A DNA stretch of 64,000 nt from Schlesneria sp. DSM 10557 (GTDB taxonomy: Bacteria; Planctomycetota; Planctomycetia; Planctomycetales; Planctomycetaceae), in NCBI RefSeq assembly GCF_041860085.1, contig NZ_CP124747.1:1550001-1614000 (forward strand), given 5' to 3'. Of the stretch, positions 48,972 through 57,555 are shown piece after piece (the first letter of the stretch is position 1; every line of letters begins with the position of its first letter). A model generated the notes under the pieces. That model was not told the origin of the DNA and did not search any database. It was given only the letters and a program-made list of their open reading frames with translations. The translations under genes and the position numbers were made by a program.

Positions 48972-49544
48972 ATGCGTGCAGTTCGTTCGGACAAGGAACT
49001 TTCCCCTGAGGTACGGGAGCAACTGCTGACAAAACTCTCTGCTCGGTTTGAAAAGAACATGCATCGTCATCCCGGTCTCAGTTGGGACAAGATCCAGAAG
49101 CGGCTGGATGAAAACCCTGATAAGCTCTGGTCATTGAACGAAATGGAACGGACGGGCGGGGAACCGGATGTCATCAGCCACGACAAGAAAACCGGACAAT
49201 ACCTGTTTGTCGATTGCTGCCCCGAAACGCCTAAAGGCCGTACCAGCATCTGTTATGACCGCGAAGGGCTGGAGTCGCGGAAAGAACACAAGCCGAAGCA
49301 CAATGCCATCGATCTGGCGACCGAAATGGGAGTCGAGATCCTGACGGAAGCCCAGTATCGTGAGCTCCAAAAGGTCGGTAATTTCGACATGAAGACCTCC
49401 AGTTGGATCAAGACCCCCGAAGATATCCGCAGCTTGGGAGGAGCCCTCTTCTGCGACCGCCGCTTCGGTCACGTTTTCGTCTATCACAACGGAGCTCAGT
49501 CCTACTATGGCGTCCGCGGCTTCCGAGCAGCACTCTTCGTCTAG
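48972..49544 (+). CDS. DUF4256 family protein
   Basis: The 190-residue protein matches DUF4256: LLTKLSARFEKNMHRHPG, the GGEPDVISHDKKTG stretch, VDCCPETPKGRTSICYD, and C-terminal FVYHNGAQSYYGVRGFRAAL. Function is unknown. No signal peptide or transmembrane segment is present. AGGAAG lies six bases before the ATG. Confidence 0.9.
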   Translation: MRAVRSDKELSPEVREQLLTKLSARFEKNMHRHPGLSWDKIQKRLDENPDKLWSLNEMERTGGEPDVISHDKKTGQYLFVDCCPETPKGRTSICYDREGLESRKEHKPKHNAIDLATEMGVEILTEAQYRELQKVGNFDMKTSSWIKTPEDIRSLGGALFCDRRFGHVFVYHNGAQSYYGVRGFRAALFV

Positions 49545-49901
49545 TCAGTCCGCGAGATGTAGCAACTCGTCTCCCGGAATGGAAAACATCTCCTCCGCAC
49601 AAAGGTCGTTCTTCAACTCATCAACTACGCACCTCTGCAGCAGAATATCGCACCTGCATCGCGGTTCGAGATGATGCCCGAAAATCCCACGAGTCACCCC
49701 AATGGCTGTGTCCAGGCCGCGACCGGTGCGAAGCCAACCGCGAGAGGTTTCATCTACATCAAAAACCTATCCGCCCGCTCTCAATCGTCGTGAAACAGCG
49801 TGTTCGGCCAGGACACACTTCCAGCGCATCCCAAACAGACCAAAGCGGCCAATCTCATACCGGACAAATTTCCTGGACAGGCCCAGAAAAGGCGTATTGC
49901 C
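49545..49901. other. Spacer, about 360 bp
   Basis: Convergent intergenic space with no recognised gene or clear hairpin. Confidence 0.35.
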
Positions 49902-50312
49902 TCATTTCTCGACCACTTCAATCAGTTCGACAGAGGGATCCTGGCCGAGACCATAATGGACTTTGACTGAATAACTGCGCAGTCGGCCCTTCCAGGTAAA
50001 CGTTTCGACATCGACGGCTCCTACTGTGTTCGTGCCGGCCTTGTCGGATGTAACCAGTGGATTGCCTTTTGCGGGAATGGCTTTGAGTTGAGATTTCGTC
50101 AGATCCGTGTTCTCACCACTCGATCTCAACGCAGCCTGCCAGGCCTCATTGGTGGAACTGAATGCCTGTTTGACCTGATTTTCCTGCCAGGCGAGGAACA
50201 GCAGTACCACAGCAGCGACGGCGACCAGGCCTCTGACGGTCCACACAACGGCCGAATTCGTTGCCTTCGTGTCCTTGGATGAATTCTTCGAATTGGAAGA
50301 ACGGTTGCTCAT
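49902..50312 (-). CDS. Hypothetical single-pass membrane protein
   Basis: The 136-residue protein has a Ser/Asn/Lys-rich N terminus, a transmembrane helix near 26-43 (TVRGLVAVAAVVLLFLAW) and an extracytoplasmic part of about 90 residues with a beta-rich end (VETFTWKGRLRSYSVKVHYG). I do not recognise the family. The sequence lacks any catalytic motif. The layout suggests a small anchored periplasmic protein. It is divergent from the coiled-coil gene at 50564. Confidence 0.7.
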   Translation of the reverse strand: MSNRSSNSKNSSKDTKATNSAVVWTVRGLVAVAAVVLLFLAWQENQVKQAFSSTNEAWQAALRSSGENTDLTKSQLKAIPAKGNPLVTSDKAGTNTVGAVDVETFTWKGRLRSYSVKVHYGLGQDPSVELIEVVEK

Positions 50313-50563
50313 GTCTGTCTCTCAAATCGATGAAACGGGAACGAAAAAAGGAGACAGATCACATCTCATCATCGCGGGGAAGTCAATCCAGATGAACCAA
50401 TCCGGGTTGGGCTCCTCATCTTCCTTCTGACGCCCGTTCAAGGCTGCTCGAGACCTGACACGGTTCTGGCTGATTTCCAGTGATTGCCGGATTTCGATCT
50501 TCCTGATAAAAGGCCGCACCGAATTGGATCTGGCAACTGGAAACCATCCTGGAATCTATCGCA

Positions 50564-50926
50564 ATGGCAAAGAAACGACCGCAGGAAGGGAGTGAATCAA
50601 GCCCCATCGAGGCAGATCTCAGCCCCATGAAAGAAGCAATCATCATCGAGGACCTCGCTGGTGAAGCACCTGCCAACCTGAAAAGCGAAATCGAGACTTT
50701 CATCAGTCTGCGCGATGAGCTGGCACGCAAGCTGGCCGATGAAATTGCCGCGACCGAACTGAAATTGGCACAACTCAGGGAAACCGCCGCCTCACTATTC
50801 CCCCGCACGAGTGATTCCCCTGAAGACAAGAAAGCCAAGAAGCCCAAACCGAAGCCCGCAAAAGAAGAGAAACCCTCCTCCGTCAGCGCGGAAGAACAGG
50901 ACAGCACTGAAACATCCGAGTCTTAA
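50564..50926 (+). CDS. Small acidic coiled-coil protein with Lys/Pro-rich linker
   Basis: The 120-residue protein has a predicted coiled coil at about 38-78 (LKSEIETFISLRDELARKLA and on) and a low-complexity tail rich in Lys, Pro, Glu and Ser. There is no transmembrane region. I cannot assign a family. The charge pattern and regular heptads support translation; it could be a structural or nucleoid-associated small protein, which is only inference. Confidence 0.6.
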   Translation: MAKKRPQEGSESSPIEADLSPMKEAIIIEDLAGEAPANLKSEIETFISLRDELARKLADEIAATELKLAQLRETAASLFPRTSDSPEDKKAKKPKPKPAKEEKPSSVSAEEQDSTETSES

Positions 50927-51507
50927 AGGCTCAGTGAAGGTTGCATCAGGAACCGGTAATCCCAATGGCACAGGTACCACCCAGGGTTCAATCGCGAGCC
51001 CCCTTCCGGAACTTTCCCGGTTCCCATTGCTAGACCAGTCTTCGCCACCCGCTTCTTTTGGAGCATCGTGGACCAGAGCCAGCCACCCGTCCCTGAATTG
51101 CGATCGACGCACCTCGACGTAAGCCCTGGACTTTCGCACTGAGCGTAGGTGGCTGCACATTCTGCCACGATGACGAATGCCGGTCGTCGCGGATCTTCAT
51201 TCCATCAACTAGATCATTCCAGACGCGACACGCATTTAAAGTTCCGTTGATGAAATTCATCGATTGCGAAATGGGATCCACACCCGTCTGAAGCCATCAT
51301 GCCCGCGGACTTGCCCATTATCTTTCGTTTTCTGTACGGGCTCACCGCGGATGGTTCCTCTTTCATCAGGAAGGCTGATCGCGTGTAAGGCCCGGCAATG
51401 ATAGACAGCAAGTCTTGCCCCAGTGTCATCTGCGCTTGCCGAAACCTTTTGAACTGCTGATAGTGCTGTGAAAGTCACCCCCGCATTACAAAGTGGGAGC
51501 ACGCAGC
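50927..51507. other. Spacer, about 580 bp
   Basis: No supportable gene or RNA. Overlapping frames on both strands here look like chance openings. Confidence 0.35.
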
Positions 51508-52023
51508 ATGCAGGACTATTTTCAGGGCCGCAGACGCTGGTTCGGCTGTCTTGCACTACTATTCTCATGCTTCATCACGACCGGTTGGATCAGAAGTTAT
51601 TCCCACGTCGACGAATTCGACATCGGCCAGCTTGTCGACATCCCTTCAAGCGCTGGCCACATCTTACTTGTCCAGAGTCGAAAGGGCTTGGTGACACTGA
51701 TCGCTGTCGACCCTCAAATTCAGACAGTCGAACAAACAATTGCTGCTCCACAGTCCCCTTCACCACACGAAACAGGGGACAGTGACGACTCATTAAGTGA
51801 AGTCACAGACGGGATCATACTCTGCAATACGCTTTTCCTGAGACTGACAGAAGTGGTCTCTGTTCCATACTGGATCTTCGTCGCTCCCTGTACCTTGGTC
51901 TCAGCGGTTCTCCTCATCAGTAGCAGACACTACCACCCTCGACCCCAAGCTCAGCGGTATCAACAAGGTCCGGACGCACTTAGCGACGAACATCACGCGG
52001 CTGTGCACAACCGTTGTTCATAA
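51508..52023 (+). CDS. Hypothetical two-pass membrane protein
   Basis: The 171-residue protein has transmembrane helices near 10-26 (WFGCLALLFSCFITTGW) and near 120-138 (VPYWIFVAPCTLVSAVLLI), with an outside loop of about 90 residues starting IRSYSHVDEFDIG. The arrangement resembles a small membrane protein type recurrent in Planctomycetes (a helix, then an xRSY motif and a second helix by a tryptophan-proline segment). Function is unknown. GGGAG lies eight bases before the ATG at 51508. Confidence 0.65.
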   Translation: MQDYFQGRRRWFGCLALLFSCFITTGWIRSYSHVDEFDIGQLVDIPSSAGHILLVQSRKGLVTLIAVDPQIQTVEQTIAAPQSPSPHETGDSDDSLSEVTDGIILCNTLFLRLTEVVSVPYWIFVAPCTLVSAVLLISSRHYHPRPQAQRYQQGPDALSDEHHAAVHNRCS

Positions 52024-52107
52024 GAGCCCCGACCTCAGCCCCGGTCACTATTTCATCTGAGAAGGGGACAGATGAGCCCCCGATCCCTCGGAGGAAGTCA
52101 ATTCGGA

Positions 52108-52950
52108 TCAGGGCTTCGATCCGGAATTGTACTCGCCCAACCTGTCTTTCTCCGGTAAGTGATCTTTGAGGCGAAACTTGGGCCTTTCATGTGAGTTCAC
52201 GTAGTCTGCGATGTCGAGTGCTTCTTGGTCCGAGAGATCGGTGTCATCCAGTGGCATCGCCACCTTCAGCCACGAAGCCAGTTTCCGCACGTCTGTCAGT
52301 CCCGCCCCCTCATTGTACGAGCGTGAGCCCCAAACGGGCGGGTTTTCTTCATCACCCGCCCCGTCTGCTCCATGGCATGAGGCACATCGGTCCGCGTAAA
52401 GTTCGCTGCCCCGTTCGCGCTGGGCGCGGCCAACGTCGAGCTTCAGATCAGGAACAGCATTAGGACCAAGCGAACGGACGCCGTTCATCTTGAGTGGCTG
52501 GCCTGTCGACAACCAGGTGATGTAGGTCGCAATCGCGATCGACACTTCACTCCCCAGGGGAGGACGAATTCCGTTGCAACTGCGCATGAAGCAGTTGAGG
52601 ATGCGATCTTCCAGCGTGATGACCCGCTGCTCACGTGGAGACCAGGCGGGGTACGCCGTCGCAACCCCGATGAACGTCGCGGCCTTCGGGTCGGTCCCGT
52701 TCTTCAAATGGCACGATGTGCAGTTGAGATCGTTACCGACAAACCGCTTTGATAACGGATGTTTCACCGTCTGCTCGACCAGTAACCGCCCGAGTTCGAT
52801 CGTGTCACCCAAGGGACCTTCCGGCAAAGGTTGTTCAAGCGGAGGAGACTCGCTCACGGGAGACTCGTCTCCCGAACTCAGTCCCAGCATCGCAGTGCTG
52901 CCTCCGAGTAGACAGATCAGTATCCACAGGCGGCGAGTTCGTTTGATCAT
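52108..52950 (-). CDS. TsdA-like dihaem cytochrome c (thiosulfate dehydrogenase family)
   Basis: The 280-residue exported protein has an N-terminal signal (RRLWILICLLGGSTAMLG) and two haem c motifs, CTSCH near residue 77 and CASCH near 192. The surrounding pattern follows thiosulfate dehydrogenases: HLKNGTDPKAATFIGVATAY, LEDRILNCFMRSCNGI, and SYNEGAGLTDVRKLASWLKV then MPLDDTDLSDQEALDIADYV. The cysteine in ILNCF corresponds to the unusual axial Cys ligand of TsdA. It would oxidise thiosulfate to tetrathionate, or the reverse. It follows the methyltransferase-DsrE gene by 56 bases. Confidence 0.78.
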   Translation of the reverse strand: MIKRTRRLWILICLLGGSTAMLGLSSGDESPVSESPPLEQPLPEGPLGDTIELGRLLVEQTVKHPLSKRFVGNDLNCTSCHLKNGTDPKAATFIGVATAYPAWSPREQRVITLEDRILNCFMRSCNGIRPPLGSEVSIAIATYITWLSTGQPLKMNGVRSLGPNAVPDLKLDVGRAQRERGSELYADRCASCHGADGAGDEENPPVWGSRSYNEGAGLTDVRKLASWLKVAMPLDDTDLSDQEALDIADYVNSHERPKFRLKDHLPEKDRLGEYNSGSKP

Positions 52951-53006
52951 CCCGTTTCTCCTGCTGCCATTGTCGTTGATTCGGCATGACGACAACTGGC
53001 AATCCC

Positions 53007-54185
53007 TTAATGCAGCGGCAGGTAGCCATATCCATCCATCTGACGATTGGCAATCACGGACAGAGCCGACTCAGCGACGGAGATCCCTTTAGCCACGGCC
53101 GATTCCGGAAACGCCTTGTAATTGAGTGCCTGTCCGCAGACGAACACTTCGACGCCCGCGTCCTGCAGCAATTTGATCAGGGAAAGATTCGGGTTTTGCT
53201 CGACTCCAAATCGCGCCTGATAGAACTCGTCGTTCAATACCGATTTGGTCGCCTCGCCATGCAGCACGACGACAATCTTTACGTCGGACGCCTTCAAGCC
53301 CGCGACACCATAAAGATTCAGCAATCGAGCGGCCCGATCAAGCGACTTATGAATACTTCCTGCTGGGGCGGCAGCAGTTGCATCCAGTAGCAGCTTTGCA
53401 CCTGATCGAGGTTTCTCCGTGGCATTGGGGACCGCCACGACACCGCCATGTCCGGCAATGATGGGATACAAAGGGGACTTCAGGCCCGGAGTCGCACTCT
53501 TGGTAAATTCCACGAAGTAATTCTCTACGAGGAAATCATTGACCTCCCGCGTTTTGAGAAACCCCGATTCGACAATCTCGCTCTCGAAGACTTCCTGGCC
53601 CGCACGAACGTGATTGAGCGTCCAGTCCTTCGTTTTTCCGGGAATGCGGCGGAAATCGATGACAATCACGCGCCCGCCCGGCTTAAGTGCTCTCCGTAAC
53701 GAGGCCATTGTCTTGAGCGGGAATTCGAAGTGATGGTAGGTGTCACAGATGAAGGCGACATCGATGGAGTCATCCGGCAGCTCGGTCGATTCGGGAGTGC
53801 AAAGCTGGGTCTCAACATTCTTCTGGCCGCGCTGATGACTGGTGAGCTTCACGTGGTCGAGAAATTCCTGAGCGATATCCACCGCGATCACTCGCCCCTC
53901 ATCGCCCACGGCATCGGAGAACATGCGCGTGAACAGCCCCGTTCCCGCACCGATATCCGCCACCGTCTGGCCGGGTTTGATCTGACAGGCTTCAAGAATG
54001 TTTTCACGCTGCTGGAAGACTTCGCGGCTTTCAATTTCAAACCGTTCCACGAACTCTTCTGGCTTTGGATTCCGGAAAGTGTCGTTGATCCCCGGTTTGA
54101 CACTTTTTTCCTGTCCGGAAGAGACCCCTGAAACGAAAAGCACCAATAGCAGCAGTGTCAGCAGACGAATTGGCCGTAACTCCAT
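53007..54185 (-). CDS. Exported SAM methyltransferase fused to a DsrE/F-like domain
   Basis: The 392-residue protein has a signal peptide (RLLTLLLLVLFVSGVSSGQ). Residues about 55-225 are a class I methyltransferase (TVADIGAGTGLFTRMFSDAV for SAM, later RRALKPGGRVIVIDF). The last 150 residues resemble a DsrE/DsrF-like sulfur-handling domain: VKIVVVLHGEATKSVLND, then LLQDAGVEVFVCGQALNYKA with the cysteine in VCGQ. A signal peptide on a SAM enzyme is unusual but recurs in Planctomycetes. The ATG at 54185 is preceded by GAGAGA. The TsdA-like cytochrome gene is next in the same direction. Confidence 0.8.
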   Translation of the reverse strand: MELRPIRLLTLLLLVLFVSGVSSGQEKSVKPGINDTFRNPKPEEFVERFEIESREVFQQRENILEACQIKPGQTVADIGAGTGLFTRMFSDAVGDEGRVIAVDIAQEFLDHVKLTSHQRGQKNVETQLCTPESTELPDDSIDVAFICDTYHHFEFPLKTMASLRRALKPGGRVIVIDFRRIPGKTKDWTLNHVRAGQEVFESEIVESGFLKTREVNDFLVENYFVEFTKSATPGLKSPLYPIIAGHGGVVAVPNATEKPRSGAKLLLDATAAAPAGSIHKSLDRAARLLNLYGVAGLKASDVKIVVVLHGEATKSVLNDEFYQARFGVEQNPNLSLIKLLQDAGVEVFVCGQALNYKAFPESAVAKGISVAESALSVIANRQMDGYGYLPLH

Positions 54186-54507
54186 GATCTCTCTCGGTCT
54201 TTCCATCGTTGGTGGCGCAGGCAAACATGACAGCGTTCTTCATCGGGGACCGAGCAACGGAAATTTGCTGGCCCCCCGCGGATGCAGTGTACGCCAAGCC
54301 CCTTTGAGAAGGACATCCTTCCGCACTGCTGAGCTGTAGCCGCAGCGAAAATCAGGAGACACGTCTCGCAGAAGATGATGATCCCCGATGAGTTCAAATG
54401 CTGGACGATCTGCCAGCCGACATTTCGCAAGCCGAGCTCAAGGGCAGAGTTTGACCGACGCTCGACAGCCGCCTAAAATGGCGTCATTCTGTTTTTGCCA
54501 TTTCGGC
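54186..54507. other. Divergent intergenic region upstream of sugE
   Basis: About 320 bp between the methyltransferase-DsrE start and the riboswitch. It should hold both promoters; no further structure is recognised. Confidence 0.4.
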
Positions 54508-54548
54508 CCGGACGATGAGCGACGTACCCGGTTAGGAAAAGACGACGC
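54508..54548 (+). ncRNA. Guanidine-III riboswitch aptamer
   Basis: These 41 bases match the compact guanidine-III (ykkC-III) aptamer with no insertions: CCGGACGA at the 5' end, the conserved ACCCGG at 54526-54531 that forms the pseudoknot with CCGG, the AGGA-AAAGACG core and the closing 3' strand. I find about six differences from the crystallised Thermobifida fusca aptamer sequence I recall. The helix GCGACGT (54519-54525) with ACGACGC (54542-54548) has a central A-A mismatch. It precedes a guanidinium exporter gene of the type these riboswitches control. Confidence 0.82.
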
Positions 54549-54565
54549 GGATTGAGGAGCGTCGT
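54542..54565 (+). promoter_or_regulatory. Alternative hairpin over the sugE ribosome-binding site
   Basis: ACGACGC (54542-54548), the 3' strand of the aptamer helix, is also perfectly complementary to GCGTCGT (54559-54565). The loop contains most of the Shine-Dalgarno GAGGAG (54554-54559). The two pairings are mutually exclusive, which fits a translational ON switch when guanidine stabilises the aptamer. Confidence 0.7.
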
Positions 54566-54566
54566 G

Positions 54567-54884
54567 ATGCCGTGGATTCTACTTGTCATTGCTGGCTTAC
54601 TGGAGGCAGGCTGGGCCATTGGTCTGAAACAAAGCCAGGGGTTTACCAAGCCGGTACCGAGCATACTCACAATTATCGGGATCATCGCGAGTATGTATCT
54701 GCTCGCTGTTGCCGCCCGCACACTTCCGATCGGGACTGCCTATGCTGTCTGGGTCGGGATCGGGACCTTCGGAGCCATGGTACTCGGCATGGCATTCCTG
54801 GGTGAACCTGCCAGTGCAGGTCGAATCTTCTTTCTCAGCCTGCTGATCGTCGCCATCATCGGCTTGAAATTCACGGCAAGCTAA
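54567..54884 (+). CDS. sugE: SMR-family guanidinium exporter (SugE/Gdx)
   Basis: The 105-residue protein has four transmembrane helices typical of small multidrug resistance proteins. The key proton/substrate glutamate lies in LLEAGWAIGLKQSQGF, a segment diagnostic of the SugE/Gdx branch that exchanges guanidinium for protons, rather than EmrE. It acts as a dual-topology dimer in the inner membrane. The ATG at 54567 has GAGGAG seven bases upstream, and the guanidine-III riboswitch ends 18 bases before it. A perfect hairpin terminator follows. Confidence 0.93.
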   Translation: MPWILLVIAGLLEAGWAIGLKQSQGFTKPVPSILTIIGIIASMYLLAVAARTLPIGTAYAVWVGIGTFGAMVLGMAFLGEPASAGRIFFLSLLIVAIIGLKFTAS

Positions 54885-54890
54885 CATCGC

Positions 54891-54915
54891 GGCCACCAGA
54901 CTGAGTCTGGTGGCC
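54891..54915 (+). terminator. Terminator of sugE
   Basis: GGCCACCAGA (54891-54900) pairs perfectly with TCTGGTGGCC (54906-54915) around a five-base loop, a few bases after the stop. Confidence 0.75.
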
Positions 54916-55044
54916 TGCCGGCGGATGGACCGTGCGTGTGTTCACAAGACGAACAAGGGAATCGCATCCAGACGGGTCGGGTATTGCAACCCGATGCGCA
55001 TGGAGGATTTCCCATCAAATTCGTATGACTCGCGGGCAGGGGAC

Positions 55045-55260
55045 TTAGTCGCCCAACGGAATTCGGAGCGATGCCATAATCTCGGAGAGGACCTCGTGTC
55101 GAACGTCGCTCTGTTCTTGGGCGCTCAGCACGCCGACTCGGGATGCGTTGGCTCCCTTGGTTCCGCTCAATCGATTCTCGGCCTCAATGGGCGAGCCCTC
55201 GCGGGGAGTTGAAGCTGTTGTCGCTGTACGTTGACCCCAGATCGTCGTCATAATTTTCAT
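55045..55260 (-). CDS. Doubtful small hypothetical ORF
   Basis: A 71-residue frame starts at ATG 55260 and ends with an amphipathic helix (QEQSDVRHEVLSEIMASL). It has no strong ribosome-binding site, signal peptide or known motif. It may be a real small protein or a chance frame. Confidence 0.25.
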   Translation of the reverse strand: MKIMTTIWGQRTATTASTPREGSPIEAENRLSGTKGANASRVGVLSAQEQSDVRHEVLSEIMASLRIPLGD

Positions 55261-56099
55261 CTTTTCAGTTCGTGTTTTACGGAGCAGCGTCGGTTACGTC
55301 CGTCCTATCGCAACAGACTGATAACGAAGAAGGTTGCAATCTTCAGGCCAACCGGTTCCTTTCCAGTTCCAGGCCAGAGAAAGCAGACAGTCTTCACCCC
55401 CTTGGCAACCCCGTCTCAGTCACCGGGCAATCGATCAAAACTGTGACCGTCCCCGTTGCATACCGGACACATGTCGAAGCGACAATGTTCGCGACAAGAC
55501 GAAGTGAAAGAGAGCAATCCACAGGATTTCAACGAAGGATGGGATTCTCCAAAAAAGCCCGGCCCCACCCGCATGATGAAGGGGAGGATGTTCTCCAGAC
55601 TGCCCAAAGTCCAAACAGGCAAAGTCTGATGGTCGTTCGTAGCGCGACCTGACCAATCAGACAGCGAGGAACCCGCAGACCCGTCAGGGAATTCTGACCC
55701 GGTCTTCAGATTCACCGGGGCGCGGTTCCGGCCCCCGCAATCCGTTCGGACCGAAAGTCTCGCCACGAACTCGTCGCGTGTGCCTGCCCTCGACCTCTGT
55801 GACCCCACCAATGCCCAAATGGCAAACTCTCTCCGACTCATTTCGAATGCAGGAGTCCAGGCCCCCACCCAGGAGGGAAGTCGACGGATGTGGACACCCC
55901 CGCTCGCGCTGCAGGTCCTACAGCGAGTACCAGCTTCGCGACCGTCTGCACTAAAGACGAAGGTGGCACGACTCGTCCCAAATTGTCAAATAACCGCTAA
56001 ACGATTGATTCCGTCTGAGATTCTCAAAACACTGCCGTCTACCCAGACACCGAGCGGTAGCGCCCGTCAACGTACAAAAGAGAACTGACGGGACTCTGC

Positions 56100-56198
56100 T
56101 GGCCAGCCGGGCCAATCTCCCGAAAACTATATAAGCTTTGATTGCTGCCATACTTGGGACTGGCCACCGACTGGCCACCGGCTGGCCAATTGGCCAGC
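56100..56198. repeat. TGGCCA repeat cluster
   Basis: TGGCCA occurs at 56100, 56161, 56172, 56183 and 56191. The copies from 56161 to 56183 form an 11-bp tandem (TGGCCACCGAC-like units), and GCTGGCCAATTGGCCAGC is a perfect 18-bp palindrome around 56181-56198. No gene is nearby to explain it. Confidence 0.6.
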
Positions 56199-56836
56199 CC
56201 GATCCGTTATATCACCGAGCTGCCGCTGACAAAGTGTCAGACTCCCCATCACACCCCTCCTCACATTTCGACTAACGATCATCCCATCCGAACAGTGTGA
56301 TCACCGGACAGCGTCCCGGCGAGTCCAACCCTCCAGACGTTTGGAACCAATCATGGGCTCGGAGTTCAGAACGTGTATTCGTTCCGCTTCCCCCCAATAT
56401 CAAGCTCGCTGTTTTTAGCAGTAGCAGACCATCCAACCACGAACCGAATTGGGACAATTCACAGGACGGCGCTTCGAATCAAGAAAAGACCTCGCGGTCT
56501 TTCTTGGACACCAACACTGATCTAGAACACAGGAATCGCCCTTTTCTTTCTGATGGAGCGTCCCCGCGACTTCGTCCGAGGAATGTTGGCCATTTGCTCG
56601 ATTTTGTTCGGTTGCAGAACCGACGCCAGCCCGCGCAATGATTCGACGATCGGATAACGCAACGGCAGCATCACCCACAGGAGTGACTCGCCCGTGTCTA
56701 AGCGGGAATGTTTTCCTGGGCGGCAGTTTGATCAGTGCTTTGATGCGACCCATTTCGAGTGAAATGGACGATTGAACTTCGTATGCAGGCGCCTGAATCG
56801 AATGAAGGACTGCGTGAGATCGTCGTATGAATGACA

Positions 56837-56869
56837 AGATCCCGCCAACTCGAAGAATTGGCGGGATCT
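56837..56869 (-). terminator. Terminator of the PEP-CTERM gene
   Basis: A perfect 12-bp stem (56837-56848 with 56858-56869) and a nine-base loop lie 24 bases past the stop at 56893. The minus-strand sequence after it begins TGTCATTC. Confidence 0.8.
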
Positions 56870-56892
56870 GCATCAGACGATCAACGAGGGTA

Positions 56893-57555
56893 TCAAGCCT
56901 TCATACGTTTTCGGAGGACGTTTCCTCCCAATCCAACGATCCCCAACGCAGCCAGAACGAAAGCGCTGGGTTCTGGGACTGGGGACTGCAAGGTGGTACT
57001 GAATGTATGATTGTCGCTTTCGAATTCAGATGCCCCTGGGGCATTTGTGAATACAATTGAGTCAAACATATCGGCCGCAGTTTCCGAGTAGAAGTTGACA
57101 AACACATAGGGCTGGCTGGGGTTTTGTCCCTGGAAGGCCGCGTTTGGGTTACCGAAGTAGGCAGGCCCCAACAGGGCTTCAATGGTCGCCTCATCAAAGG
57201 CACCGACCGAAACGCCGTTGTTGAAAAACTCGATTGAATTCGCGACGTCACCAGCCGAAAGCCAGAATCCAAAGTAAGCTTGGGCATCTTGAAGTGTTGC
57301 AGTCACCGAGTTACCCGTTTGGATGCTGAGGGACCTGCCAGTCCCTCCCGCTCCACCATACTCACTGGCTTCTCGGACGAACTGATTCCCGACATACGAT
57401 ACCGATGAGGTGGGCGTCAGATCAAAATTCTGAGTGAAGTGATAACCGGGATTTGCTGAATTGAAGTCGACCAACGTTGTGTTTGTCGCTGAGGATGTTT
57501 GCACTCCTGGACCTTCTACCGTCATTAGAATTCCGGCTTCGGCCATTCGGGAGGA
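56893..57555 (-). pseudogene. PEP-CTERM protein gene, 3' part, split by an IS66-type element
   Basis: This is the main body of a secreted protein with a C-terminal PEP-CTERM sorting signal: VPEPSAFVLAALGIVGLGGN, then the basic VLRKRMKA tail. The mature region is beta-rich and has no catalytic motif. The signal peptide is missing here; its first codons are at 59105-59157, on the other side of the insertion. Joining the two pieces restores MVRFSRFAAVALLALSSRMA in frame. An internal ATG at 57546 could still start a truncated, unexported protein. It needs an exosortase, which is not in the window. Confidence 0.85.
57548..57555. repeat. Target-site duplication, left copy
   Basis: CGGGAGGA directly abuts the left inverted repeat of the insertion element and is repeated exactly at 59105-59112. 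Eight bases is the usual IS66 target duplication. Confidence 0.9.

Larger units (their letters stand above)
54916..56892. other. Gene-poor region, about 2 kb
   Basis: No well-supported gene lies between sugE and the PEP-CTERM remnant, except a doubtful small ORF at 55045-55260. It contains a TGGCCA repeat cluster (56100-56198) and the PEP-CTERM terminator (56837-56869). Many short frames on both strands lack protein-like features. Confidence 0.4.
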
